Source of the DNA: JBCCGI01 sp039029355
GTDB lineage: Bacteria > Planctomycetota > UBA1135 > GCA-002686595
DNA: 59,592 nucleotides
Reading direction: 5' to 3'
NCBI GenBank assembly: GCA_039029355.1
Contig: JBCCGI010000052.1
Location: 1-59,592, forward strand
The position numbers and the translations under genes were made by a program. The notes below the pieces were generated by a model. That model worked only from the letters and a program-made list of their open reading frames with translations. It searched no databases and was not told where the DNA came from. Below are positions 43,644 to 52,230 of the stretch, piece after piece. Position 1 is the stretch's first letter, and every line of letters starts with the position of its first letter.

Positions 43644-46064
43644 GTGGAGCTGATCCGAAGCGAGCCGATCCTGCGGTACGAGTTCCTGGCCCTCGACGGG
43701 GGGCTCGTTCGCGACCGCTCCGGTCACGGCCACGACGCGCGCTTGGTCGGCGAGGCCGAGATCGTCCCCGACGAGCGCTTCGCCCGCTGCCTCGCGCTGG
43801 ACGGCGAGCGCGGGCACCTGGCGATCCCGTTCTCGCCGGTGCTGCAGGCGCGCCGGGCGTTCACGATCGAGGCCTGGCTGCGCAGCTCGGACGAGGACGC
43901 CAAGGCGTCGATCTTCCAATACCCAAGGCGTAGCGACGAGGATCGCAAGTTCGAGTACGGCCTGGAGCTGGGCCGCGGACGGCTGCGCGCGCGCGTGGGA
44001 GGCCACGCCGCGGGGCTCGCGGCGCACGACCCGTTCCTGCCGGGCGCGTGGCACCACGTCGCCGCGACCTGGGACGGCGCGCTCGGGCGCGTGGCGTACT
44101 ACGTCGACGGCGAGCGGGTCGACGAGCAGCCCGTCGCTCCGGCGGAGATCGCGTACGGCAGCGCGCACGCGCTCCTGATCGGCCGCACGGCGGCGGGTAC
44201 CGAGCCGTTCCGCGGACGGCTGGCGGCGCTGCGCCTCTACGAGCGGGAGCTGAGCCCCGCGGAGATCCGCCGCGACCAACACGCGGACGAGCGCGAGCGC
44301 TTCACCTTCGAGGACAGCCACCCGATCGCGTTCCGCTTCTTCGACGACCTGGACGAGAACCGGATGTACGTCACCGACGAGACGTCGCCGGGTCGCGCCG
44401 CGCACCTCGTGCTTACCAACCTGACGCCGTTCGACATCGAGCTCCCGGCCACGGCGGCTCCCGTGCCATCGGCCGACGACCACCACATCGAGCTGTGCTT
44501 CCGCCCGGGCACCCTCGCGCCGGACGCCATCGACGGCATGTCGGTCGCCGAGGCGGGTTGGATGTCGTCGGTCGCCGAGCGCGAGGACAAGCTCGCCTGC
44601 GTGCGCCTCTCGTATCCGCACAGCACGGTGCTGCGCGCGGGGCGCCGGCTGGCCCTCACGCTGCAGCACGTGAAGGCCGACCCGTTCGGCGGAGCGCGCA
44701 GCTCGCAGGTCGAGCTGCGCTTTCGCGGCCTGCGCTACGCGGGCGAAGGGTTCGAGCTGCGCGGTCACCGATTGGAGCACGTCGACGTCGTCAACCAGAC
44801 GGGACGTCGGCGCCCGATCCTGCGCGCCGGGTTCACGGGCAGCGACCTGGTCATGAACGACGGCGAGACCTCCAACCGTCTGCAGCTCTACCTGGGGAAC
44901 GGCTCGAAGACCGAGACGGTTCGGCTGCGCCCGCGGAGCGACCCCGCGCCGACCCGCATCGCGCTCGCCTTCGAGGCGGGCGAAGACGACGACACCTGGG
45001 CGGTCGGCACGGTCGGCCAGCTCGAGGGCGTGGACGTCGAGCCGCGCGATCCCGCCGTCCCCTCCGCAGCCCGCCCCAGAGCCCACTGGCATCTGCACAA
45101 GGACACGCTCGGCGAGTCGCCGCTCTGGCTCCTCACGCTGCACGAGGAGCTGGAGCTGGTCCCGGGTGCGCAGGTCGCCTTCGAGATCTCGAAGCTCGTG
45201 ACGTCCCTGCCGTCGGGTACCGCCAACCTGTACGTGCACTACGAGAACGTCCCCGGTCACTGGGACGGCGAGATCGCCTGCCCGATCCGCAAGGCGCCGC
45301 GGCGCTTCGCGGGGGATGCGCCCGCGGTCGGCGCGCCGCTGCCCAACGCCGGGCTCGCGCCCGACGGGCTAGAGGTCCTCGGGCGGATCAAGAGCAAGAA
45401 CCTCGTGCTGGGGGAGGACCGCATCCTCGCCCGCGACGCGGGGGAGAAGACCGAGCTCTTCCTTCAGCCGGAGGGCGGCGGGGTCACGCTCGGCTCGATC
45501 GGCGGGCCGGTCGCCCATCCGTCCTCGCTCGAAGTGGTCGGGGCGATTCGGGCGCACGGCGAGGTCCGCGACAAGGACGGGCTGGTCGTGCCCAAGGGCG
45601 TCATCGTGCTGTGGTCCGGCGCCGCGGATCAGGTTCCCCAGGGATGGGAGCTGTGCGACAAGGAACGCGAGGTCAACGGCGTTCAGATCCCGGACCTGAA
45701 GGGCCGCTTTGTCGTGGGCCTCGACACGGCGCACGCGGACTACAAGACGATCGGCGGCCAGGGCGGCGCGGACCGGGTCCAGCTGAAGACGGAGCACATG
45801 CCCAGCCACTCCCATACCGTCACGCTGGACGAGGAGCCCGAGCACCGCCACACCGCTGTCCAGGCCGGCGGGCTCGCTCTCCCGTTGAAGGCGGGACTGG
45901 CCATCAATCCCTTCGGTGGACCGGCCCCGGTACTCCCCGTCTCCAAGCAGACCACTGCGGCGGGCGCCCACACGCACCCCGTCACGGTGGGCGCGGCGGG
46001 CGGCGACACCTCGCACGAGAACCGGCCGCCGTACTTCGTGCTGGCCTACATCATCAAGGTCTAG
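43644..46064 (+). CDS. LamG domain plus phage-tail-collar domain protein (gene B)
   Basis: An 806-residue protein starting at GTG 43644, 3 nt after gene A. No signal peptide. Residues ~5-210 form a LamG/concanavalin-like jelly roll ('VRDRSGHGHDARLVGEAE', 'FTIEAWLRSSDED', 'GAWHHVAATWDG', 'VAYYVDGERVDE'), a typical carbohydrate-binding fold. A beta-rich middle contains 'ANLYVHYENVPGHWDGE' (~540), a phrase I associate with tail-fibre-like proteins. Residues ~651-805 are a phage tail collar domain: 'VIVLWSGAADQVPQGWELC', 'PDLKGRFVVG', three HxH pairs (HSH, HRH, HTH) that in T4 gp12-like proteins bind metal, and 'HENRPPYFVLAYIIKV' at the end. The arrangement looks like a receptor-binding fibre component. 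Confidence 0.85.
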   Translation: MELIRSEPILRYEFLALDGGLVRDRSGHGHDARLVGEAEIVPDERFARCLALDGERGHLAIPFSPVLQARRAFTIEAWLRSSDEDAKASIFQYPRRSDEDRKFEYGLELGRGRLRARVGGHAAGLAAHDPFLPGAWHHVAATWDGALGRVAYYVDGERVDEQPVAPAEIAYGSAHALLIGRTAAGTEPFRGRLAALRLYERELSPAEIRRDQHADERERFTFEDSHPIAFRFFDDLDENRMYVTDETSPGRAAHLVLTNLTPFDIELPATAAPVPSADDHHIELCFRPGTLAPDAIDGMSVAEAGWMSSVAEREDKLACVRLSYPHSTVLRAGRRLALTLQHVKADPFGGARSSQVELRFRGLRYAGEGFELRGHRLEHVDVVNQTGRRRPILRAGFTGSDLVMNDGETSNRLQLYLGNGSKTETVRLRPRSDPAPTRIALAFEAGEDDDTWAVGTVGQLEGVDVEPRDPAVPSAARPRAHWHLHKDTLGESPLWLLTLHEELELVPGAQVAFEISKLVTSLPSGTANLYVHYENVPGHWDGEIACPIRKAPRRFAGDAPAVGAPLPNAGLAPDGLEVLGRIKSKNLVLGEDRILARDAGEKTELFLQPEGGGVTLGSIGGPVAHPSSLEVVGAIRAHGEVRDKDGLVVPKGVIVLWSGAADQVPQGWELCDKEREVNGVQIPDLKGRFVVGLDTAHADYKTIGGQGGADRVQLKTEHMPSHSHTVTLDEEPEHRHTAVQAGGLALPLKAGLAINPFGGPAPVLPVSKQTTAAGAHTHPVTVGAAGGDTSHENRPPYFVLAYIIKV

Positions 46065-46153
46065 GGACACGATGCGCTCCATCCCTTTCCCGCCCGCACC
46101 CCCGGGCTTCTCCGCGGCCGCTGGCGGCCCCGGCACGGCGGAGGTCGATTGAC

Positions 46154-48013
46154 ATGCTCCCCCTCTTCGTGTCCGCCACGGCTGCGGTACGCTCCAGCCG
46201 GCCTGACTACGTGTCGGTGCTGCGCGCGGATGCCTTCGCGGGCCGAGCCGAGACGCGCAAGGCCGTCTCCGATCCGCGCCTTGTGCGGCAGGCGGTCGAG
46301 CTCCTGCGGGGTGAGGACTTCCGCGTCACCTCGGTGGACCGCTTTTCGGTCACCTTCGCCGCCGTTCCGTCGCGCTTCGAGGAGGTGTTTCAGTGCACCC
46401 TCGTGTCCGCCGAGCCCACGGGCGCGGATCCGGGGCGGATCGAGGTCCAGGAGGCGGTCGACGGGATCCTCGACACCTCGGGATCGCCGTTCGCCGCCGT
46501 GCTCGACGGCGTGGTCCTGGGACAACCCGCGCGCTCGGACCACGATGACGCGAACGGCAAGCTGCGGGACGCGAAGGACCTCTACCTGCACGAGGTGCAC
46601 CGGGAGTTCGACTTCAGCCTCATCTCGGACCTCCACGCCAACACCAAGAACCTCGCGGTCGACGTCAACGCGGTGGCCGACGAGTTGGCCTCGTGGCGCG
46701 ACGCGATCGATCCCGAGCCGGAGGACGGCGAGGCGCGGCGCTCCATGCCGCTGGTGTCGGTGATCGACGACGGCTTCGACGACGGGAACGCGCTCTTTCG
46801 GGGGAGTTTCCGCGCCCAGCCCGCGTTCAGCGACTACGTGGCGGGGCAGGTCCTGGTCGAGGACAGCCTCGCGCACGTTCCCGAGATCTTGCAGCGTCTG
46901 GCGGCGGTGCGGGATGCGGACACGGCGAGGGCGGCCGTGAGTGCCTTCAACAGGGTCGTCAATTTCGAGAACCGCACGTGGGACCTCGTCTACACGCAGC
47001 TCGGGACCGGATCGCGAAACGCCGTCCAGACCAGCCTCCAGGGTGCGGTCGCCGCCTGGAAGAGCGACCCGGACAGCCAGGACAAGCGAGAAGCCGTACG
47101 TACGGCCGTGGATGGAATCCGCAGGGACTTCGGGCGCGCGCAAGAGGGGCTCAACGCACTGCTGAGCGCCGTGTTCGACACGACTTCGGAGAGCTACAAG
47201 CAGCACCTGTTCCGCCACCGCGACCATGGGCTCACGGTCCTCGGAAACCTGTTGTCGGTCTTCCCCGTCGGGCGCGCCGTTGCTGCGCACTCGAACCCCG
47301 CGGAGAAGCTCGGCACGCGTGTGAAAGCGGTGCTGCGCTTCGACCGGGTCGAGCTCCTGAGGGACGTGATCTCCGCCGGCACCGGCGGCCCGCACGTGAT
47401 CTGCTGTAGCTGGAATTCCGGCGAGGAACCGCCCGCGGGCATCGCGCAGGCGCTGGACGCCAAGTCCAACACGCTCCTGCTCGTCAGCTCGGGCAACTCG
47501 ACCCTGCCCGGCAGCGAAACGCCCACGACCTCGCGCTCCGGTCTCGCGCTCCTCTCGGCTCATCCGCGCGTGCTCGCGGTGGGCGGGGCACGTTTCCGGG
47601 ACGGGGAGGCGCACGCCGCCCCCTTGACGAACGCCTACGAGGGGAACGAGACCGTCGTCCCGCAGTACTGCGGGCTGACGGATGACCAGGGGGGCGCCGT
47701 CCTCACGCCGTTCACCAAGCCGGACGGCCAAGCGGCCTGGGCCCTCGCCGCGGGTTCGTCCATCGCGACCCCGCACATCGCCGGCGTCTGCGCGCTGATC
47801 TGGAGCATCACGCCGAGCGCGTCGGCGGCGGACGTGGTCAAGATCCTCGAGCAGGGCTCGCGGCAGATCGTCCAAGGAAGCTTCTGGGACCCGACGCGGC
47901 AAGCGACCGTTGAGGCATCGTCGCTCCGAACCCAGGCGCGGATCCCTTCCCTGATCGAGGTCATCCGCGGCTCACATCGTCACGCGGCAGCAGTTGCCGG
48001 AGCCCAAACCTAA
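46154..48013 (+). CDS. Subtilase-like (S8) protein without signal peptide (gene C)
   Basis: A 619-residue protein with a subtilase fold signature. Asp205 sits in 'LVSVIDDGFDDG', His358 in 'RHRDHGLTVLGNLLS', the oxyanion Asn in 'LLLVSSGNS', and Ser536 in 'AAGSSIATPHIAGVCALI'. The motif around Ser is G-S-S-I-A-T-P instead of the usual G-T-S-M-A-T-P. The Asp-to-His distance (153 residues) is much longer than usual, because of an inserted helical region (~225-345). The N-terminal ~200 residues are a separate domain with no recognised homology. No secretion signal. It could be a processing protease for the neighbouring giant proteins, or an inactive structural variant; both are inference. The gap to gene B is 89 nt, and D starts 9 nt after it. 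Confidence 0.8.
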   Translation: MLPLFVSATAAVRSSRPDYVSVLRADAFAGRAETRKAVSDPRLVRQAVELLRGEDFRVTSVDRFSVTFAAVPSRFEEVFQCTLVSAEPTGADPGRIEVQEAVDGILDTSGSPFAAVLDGVVLGQPARSDHDDANGKLRDAKDLYLHEVHREFDFSLISDLHANTKNLAVDVNAVADELASWRDAIDPEPEDGEARRSMPLVSVIDDGFDDGNALFRGSFRAQPAFSDYVAGQVLVEDSLAHVPEILQRLAAVRDADTARAAVSAFNRVVNFENRTWDLVYTQLGTGSRNAVQTSLQGAVAAWKSDPDSQDKREAVRTAVDGIRRDFGRAQEGLNALLSAVFDTTSESYKQHLFRHRDHGLTVLGNLLSVFPVGRAVAAHSNPAEKLGTRVKAVLRFDRVELLRDVISAGTGGPHVICCSWNSGEEPPAGIAQALDAKSNTLLLVSSGNSTLPGSETPTTSRSGLALLSAHPRVLAVGGARFRDGEAHAAPLTNAYEGNETVVPQYCGLTDDQGGAVLTPFTKPDGQAAWALAAGSSIATPHIAGVCALIWSITPSASAADVVKILEQGSRQIVQGSFWDPTRQATVEASSLRTQARIPSLIEVIRGSHRHAAAVAGAQT

Positions 48014-48022
48014 GGCGCCCCA

Positions 48023-51000
48023 ATGGACGCGAAGACCCTGGCTCCCAAGGACGGCCTCCTGACGATCTCGCGCTCGGACGAGCGCCTGGCCGCCCTCGAT
48101 CCGCTGTTCGACATCCTGGCCCCCGAAGGCGACGAGCTCCTCATCCGCGGCATCACCGCTTCCGCGGGCGGCGCCGGGCTGACGCTCGTCGGCGACGCGA
48201 GCGACGTCTGGGGCGCGGACAGCGTGACGGTCTCCTTCGTGTTCGACGAGGGAGGCGAGCAGGCGCTGCTTCGCGTCGACCTCTCCAAGGCCACCGAGGG
48301 CGTGAGCGACCTCGGCCTCGACGGGCTCCGCTTCGAAGACCTGGAGACCCACGCCCGCATCGTCGTGGCCGAGCCGACCCAGCTCGCGCGGTCGAGCGTC
48401 GAGGCCTGGCGCGAGGGCGTGCTGCGCGTCGGGGAGAGCAAGGGGGTGCCGATCCGCCTCGACTTCCTCGGCTCGCAGACGCGCCTTTCGACGGGCTTCA
48501 AGCCCGGCGACGGCCCGAGCCTCACCGACCTGGCCGCGCTCCTGGGGACCGCGCACGACGCCGACCAGGACCTGCGGGCGCTCCCCGAGGAGCTGTTTCG
48601 GCCCGAGCTGGTGCAGCTCGAGGAGGTGCACCTCACGGTCGACCCCGAGGAGGAGCGCACGCTCGCGGACGCCGGCGTCAAGATCGGCTTCGGTCGCGGC
48701 GCGGACAAGCTGTCGTGGCCGCTGATCCCCGGCCTCACGGTGCTGACCCTCGAAGACCTGGGGGCCGGGCTCGAGGTGCTGCACCCGCTGGACCCAACGC
48801 TGCGCTTCCCGACGATCGACGTGCGGGGCACGATCGCCGTGGGAGGCGGGCGCCTCGTCCTGTCGGCCCGTTGGCCGGACTTCGCCGTGCGCGGTGAGCT
48901 GGTCGAGGGCGAGGCGATCTCCCTGCACCGGCTGCTGCAGGACCTCGGCCTCCCGGTCGGAGGCCTGCCCGCGGGCGGGTCCGGCCCGGCGATCGATCGG
49001 CTCTCGCTCACGGCCGAGCCAATGGCGACGCCCAAGGGCTTCTCCGTGCTCGCGAGCTGCGCCGAGCCCTGGTCGCTCCACGACGAAGGCGATGCGCCCG
49101 GGCCCGCGTTTGCGATCGAGCGTGTGTCGCTGGGTCTCTCGTACCGCGAGAGCCTGCGCGGGTTCGTCTCGGGGACGCTCAACGTCGCCGGGGTCGACCT
49201 GCACCTGCGTGCGGGGAACGACGAGGGGGCCGACGGCTGGAGCTTCGAGGGCCGCGCCGCCGAGGACAAGCCGATCCCCCTGGCCGACCTGCTCGCGGAT
49301 CTGGGGAGCAGGTTCGGCGTCGAACAGCAGGCCCCGCCGGCCCTGAGCCACCTGCCCGAGCTGCGCGACCTCGCGGTCTCGTTCCACACCAAGACCAAGG
49401 ACTTCGCCTTCCACGGGCGCATCGACTTCCCGCTCGAGGACGGCCCGAACGCCCGGGCGCTCGAGCTCGACCTGTCGATCGAGCTGACGCACCACGGCGA
49501 CGGTGGCTACCGGCGCGAGTTCCGCGGCGCGCTACAGGTCGGCTCCGACCTGCGCTTCGAGCTCCGGTTCGCGCAGGAGAAGGCCGAGGGTGGCGACGCC
49601 GGCGCGTCCCAGGCGCTGCTCGCCACCTTCCGCTCCGAGGCCGGCGTGAAGCTCAACGTGCACGAGCTCTTCAAGGCGCACGTCTCGGACGACTTCGCGC
49701 GCTTCGTCCCGAAGAAGCTGGAGCTGACGCTGCACGACGCGCTCCTTGCGTACCAGAAGGACGCCTCCGGCAAGAGCCGCTTCCTGTTCGGGCTGGACGT
49801 CGGCGCCGGTGTCGACCTCTCGAACCTGCCCCTGGTCGGCGAGGCCTTCCCGCCCGAGCAGGGCCTGAACATGGACTTCCGGCTGCTGGTCGCCTCCGCG
49901 TCGTTCGGCGACGGCGAGCTAAAGGACCTGAATCAGCTCCTGCCGAGCGGCATCGCGACCCTGCCGCGCCCCGAAGGCGGCGCGGGGCTCGACGCCGGCC
50001 TCGGGCTCGCGACCACGCTGCAGATCGGGGGCGAGACGGTCCACCTCGACCTGCCGGTCTCGACGCCCACGAACAAAGACGCGAAGAAGGCCAACGAGGC
50101 GGGGCAGGGAGGGGTTCCCGTCGGAGTCCAGTCGGGCGGCGCGGACAGCGTGACGTGGATCGACGTGCAGAAGCACCTCGGCCCGGTCCACTTCGCTCGC
50201 GTCGGGGCGACCTTCGAGGACGGCGAGGTCGCGTTCTACCTCGACGCGTCCCTCAGCTTGGCGGGGCTGACCTTCACGCTCGACGGGCTGTCGGTCGCGA
50301 CGCCGCTCGACCGCTTCCGACCTCGCTTCGGGCTGCGCGGCCTCGGGCTCGACTATGCGAACGGGCCGCTCGAGATCGCCGGCGCGTTCTTGCGGGGCCC
50401 CGGCGACGAGTTCTCAGGCGCGGCGCTCATCAAGACGTCGAAGCTGACGCTCTCGGCCATCGGCTCGTACGCCAGCGTCGAGGGGCATCCGTCGCTCTTC
50501 GTGTATGCGGTGCTGGACTACCCGCTCGGCGGGCCGTCGTTCTTCTTCGTGACGGGGCTCGCGGCGGGCTTCGGCTACAACCGGGGGCTCATCCTGCCCG
50601 AGGTCGACGAGGTGGAGAGCTTCCCACTGGTCGCCTCCGCCGTGCGGGGCGCGGGCCTTCCCGAGGACATCACCGGCGAGCTCGAGGCGCTGCACGAGTA
50701 CCTGCCGGTGGACGTCGGCAGCTACTTCCTTGCGGTCGGTCTGAAGTTCAACTCCTTCAAGCTGATCGACTCGTTCGCCCTGCTGACGGTGACGTTCGGC
50801 AACCACTTCGAGATCGGGCTGCTGGGCCTCTCGACCCTGATCATCCCGACGCCCGACGCCGCGAAGGCGGTGGCGCCGCTGGCCGAGATCCACGTCGCGC
50901 TGCGCGCGCGGTTCGCGCCCGACGAAGGGGTGCTCGAGGTCCAGGCGGTTCTGACGGCGGCGTCCTACGTCTTCTCGAAGGACTGCCACCTGACGGGTGG

Positions 51001-52228
51001 GTTCGCCTTCTTCAGCTGGTTCTCGGGGCCGCTCGCCGGCGACTTCGTCGTCACCCTCGGCGGGTATCACCCCGAGTTCGACGTGCCGGAGCACTACCCG
51101 ACCGTCCCCCGGCTGGGGTTCAACTGGCAGATCTCCGACGCCCTGAGCGCCAAGGGCGGGCTGTACTACGCGCTGACCGCGCACGCCCTGATGGCGGGCG
51201 GATTCCTCGAGATCAACTACGACGACGGGTCGCTCAAGGCCTGGTTCAAGGCGGGCGCGGACTTCCTGATCGCATGGAAGCCGTACCACTACAGCGCGCG
51301 CATCTATATCGACGTGGGCGCCTCGCTCGGGCCGATTTCGGTCGACCTCGGCGCCGACCTCCGCGTCTTCGGCCCGGACTTCAGCGGCACCGCGGAGCTC
51401 GACCTCTGGATCGCGACGTACACCGTCGACTTCGGCGACGCGGAGCCCGCGCTGCGCGCGATCGACTGGGAGACCTTCAGCGGCTCGTTCCTGCCGCAGC
51501 CCGAGGACGTCTGCGGCGCCTCGCTCACCGGCGGGCTGCTGAAGCGAGTGCAGACCGAGGACGAGGAGCTCTGGATCGTGACGCCCTCCGAGCTCACGCT
51601 CGTCACCAACTCCGTCATCCCCTCCAAGACGGCCATCCTCGGCAGCGGGGCGGACAAGGTCGAGCTCAAGGCGGCCACGACGGCCTTCGGAATCGCGCCG
51701 ATGGACCTCGGAGCGGCCGCGCTCGCTACCGCCGAGCAGCTGGTCACCATCGTGCGCGAGGACGTCCACGTCGAGGACGAGTTCAGCTACCGCCCGATCC
51801 TCAAGCGCGCGCCGACCGGCCTTTGGGGCACGAGCATGAAGGCAGGCGCCAACGCCGAATCCTTCGTCGACGACACGCTGGCCGGCTTCGAGATCCGGCC
51901 CGCGCCGGCGCTCGAGCCCGATGAATCCCTGCCGATCCGCCGCGAGAACCTGCAGTTCCGCACCGAAGCGGTCGAGCGCGCCTTCCGCTTCGGGTTCGCC
52001 CCGTTCCTCGAAGAGGAGAGCGCCGGAGACGCGCCGGAGGCCAGAGAGCAGCGCCGCGACCGCATCCGGTCGACGATCACGGCTCCCGAGGTCGTCGCGG
52101 CGCGCCGCAAGCTGTTCGACGACCTGCAGGTCGATTCGGCGAGCGTCAACCTAGGGGGCTTCGACGAGGCCAAGTTCGTGCGCGTGCCGGCCGTCGGCGT
52201 GCTGACCGATCCACGGGTGGTGTCCTAG
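48023..52228 (+). CDS. DUF6603-type giant protein (gene D)
   Basis: A 1401-residue protein whose C-terminal half (~700-1160) matches the DUF6603 family as I know it: 'GGPSFFFVTGLAAGFGYNRG' (~834), 'SYFLAVGLKFNSF', 'DCHLTGGFAFFSWFSGPLAG' (~987), 'VVTLGGYHPEFDVPEHYP', 'MAGGFLEINYDDG', 'ADFLIAWKPYHYSARIYID'. The N-terminal ~650 residues are repetitive beta-rich sequence with recurring 'DLxxLLxxLG' and 'LxLxAxWPDFxxxGxL' elements. There is no signal peptide. The domain has alternating aromatic/Gly strands and looks like a large beta-sheet or barrel-like fold. The function of DUF6603 is not established. It lies 9 nt after gene C and 2 nt before gene E. Confidence 0.8.
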   Translation: MDAKTLAPKDGLLTISRSDERLAALDPLFDILAPEGDELLIRGITASAGGAGLTLVGDASDVWGADSVTVSFVFDEGGEQALLRVDLSKATEGVSDLGLDGLRFEDLETHARIVVAEPTQLARSSVEAWREGVLRVGESKGVPIRLDFLGSQTRLSTGFKPGDGPSLTDLAALLGTAHDADQDLRALPEELFRPELVQLEEVHLTVDPEEERTLADAGVKIGFGRGADKLSWPLIPGLTVLTLEDLGAGLEVLHPLDPTLRFPTIDVRGTIAVGGGRLVLSARWPDFAVRGELVEGEAISLHRLLQDLGLPVGGLPAGGSGPAIDRLSLTAEPMATPKGFSVLASCAEPWSLHDEGDAPGPAFAIERVSLGLSYRESLRGFVSGTLNVAGVDLHLRAGNDEGADGWSFEGRAAEDKPIPLADLLADLGSRFGVEQQAPPALSHLPELRDLAVSFHTKTKDFAFHGRIDFPLEDGPNARALELDLSIELTHHGDGGYRREFRGALQVGSDLRFELRFAQEKAEGGDAGASQALLATFRSEAGVKLNVHELFKAHVSDDFARFVPKKLELTLHDALLAYQKDASGKSRFLFGLDVGAGVDLSNLPLVGEAFPPEQGLNMDFRLLVASASFGDGELKDLNQLLPSGIATLPRPEGGAGLDAGLGLATTLQIGGETVHLDLPVSTPTNKDAKKANEAGQGGVPVGVQSGGADSVTWIDVQKHLGPVHFARVGATFEDGEVAFYLDASLSLAGLTFTLDGLSVATPLDRFRPRFGLRGLGLDYANGPLEIAGAFLRGPGDEFSGAALIKTSKLTLSAIGSYASVEGHPSLFVYAVLDYPLGGPSFFFVTGLAAGFGYNRGLILPEVDEVESFPLVASAVRGAGLPEDITGELEALHEYLPVDVGSYFLAVGLKFNSFKLIDSFALLTVTFGNHFEIGLLGLSTLIIPTPDAAKAVAPLAEIHVALRARFAPDEGVLEVQAVLTAASYVFSKDCHLTGGFAFFSWFSGPLAGDFVVTLGGYHPEFDVPEHYPTVPRLGFNWQISDALSAKGGLYYALTAHALMAGGFLEINYDDGSLKAWFKAGADFLIAWKPYHYSARIYIDVGASLGPISVDLGADLRVFGPDFSGTAELDLWIATYTVDFGDAEPALRAIDWETFSGSFLPQPEDVCGASLTGGLLKRVQTEDEELWIVTPSELTLVTNSVIPSKTAILGSGADKVELKAATTAFGIAPMDLGAAALATAEQLVTIVREDVHVEDEFSYRPILKRAPTGLWGTSMKAGANAESFVDDTLAGFEIRPAPALEPDESLPIRRENLQFRTEAVERAFRFGFAPFLEEESAGDAPEAREQRRDRIRSTITAPEVVAARRKLFDDLQVDSASVNLGGFDEAKFVRVPAVGVLTDPRVVS

Positions 52229-52230
52229 CC

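Noticed and set aside
40620..45260. A 1546-codon antisense frame opposite genes A and B
   Set aside because: Arg/Val/Gln-rich composition typical of reverse-complement codon bias; gene B on the + strand has recognisable LamG and collar domains.
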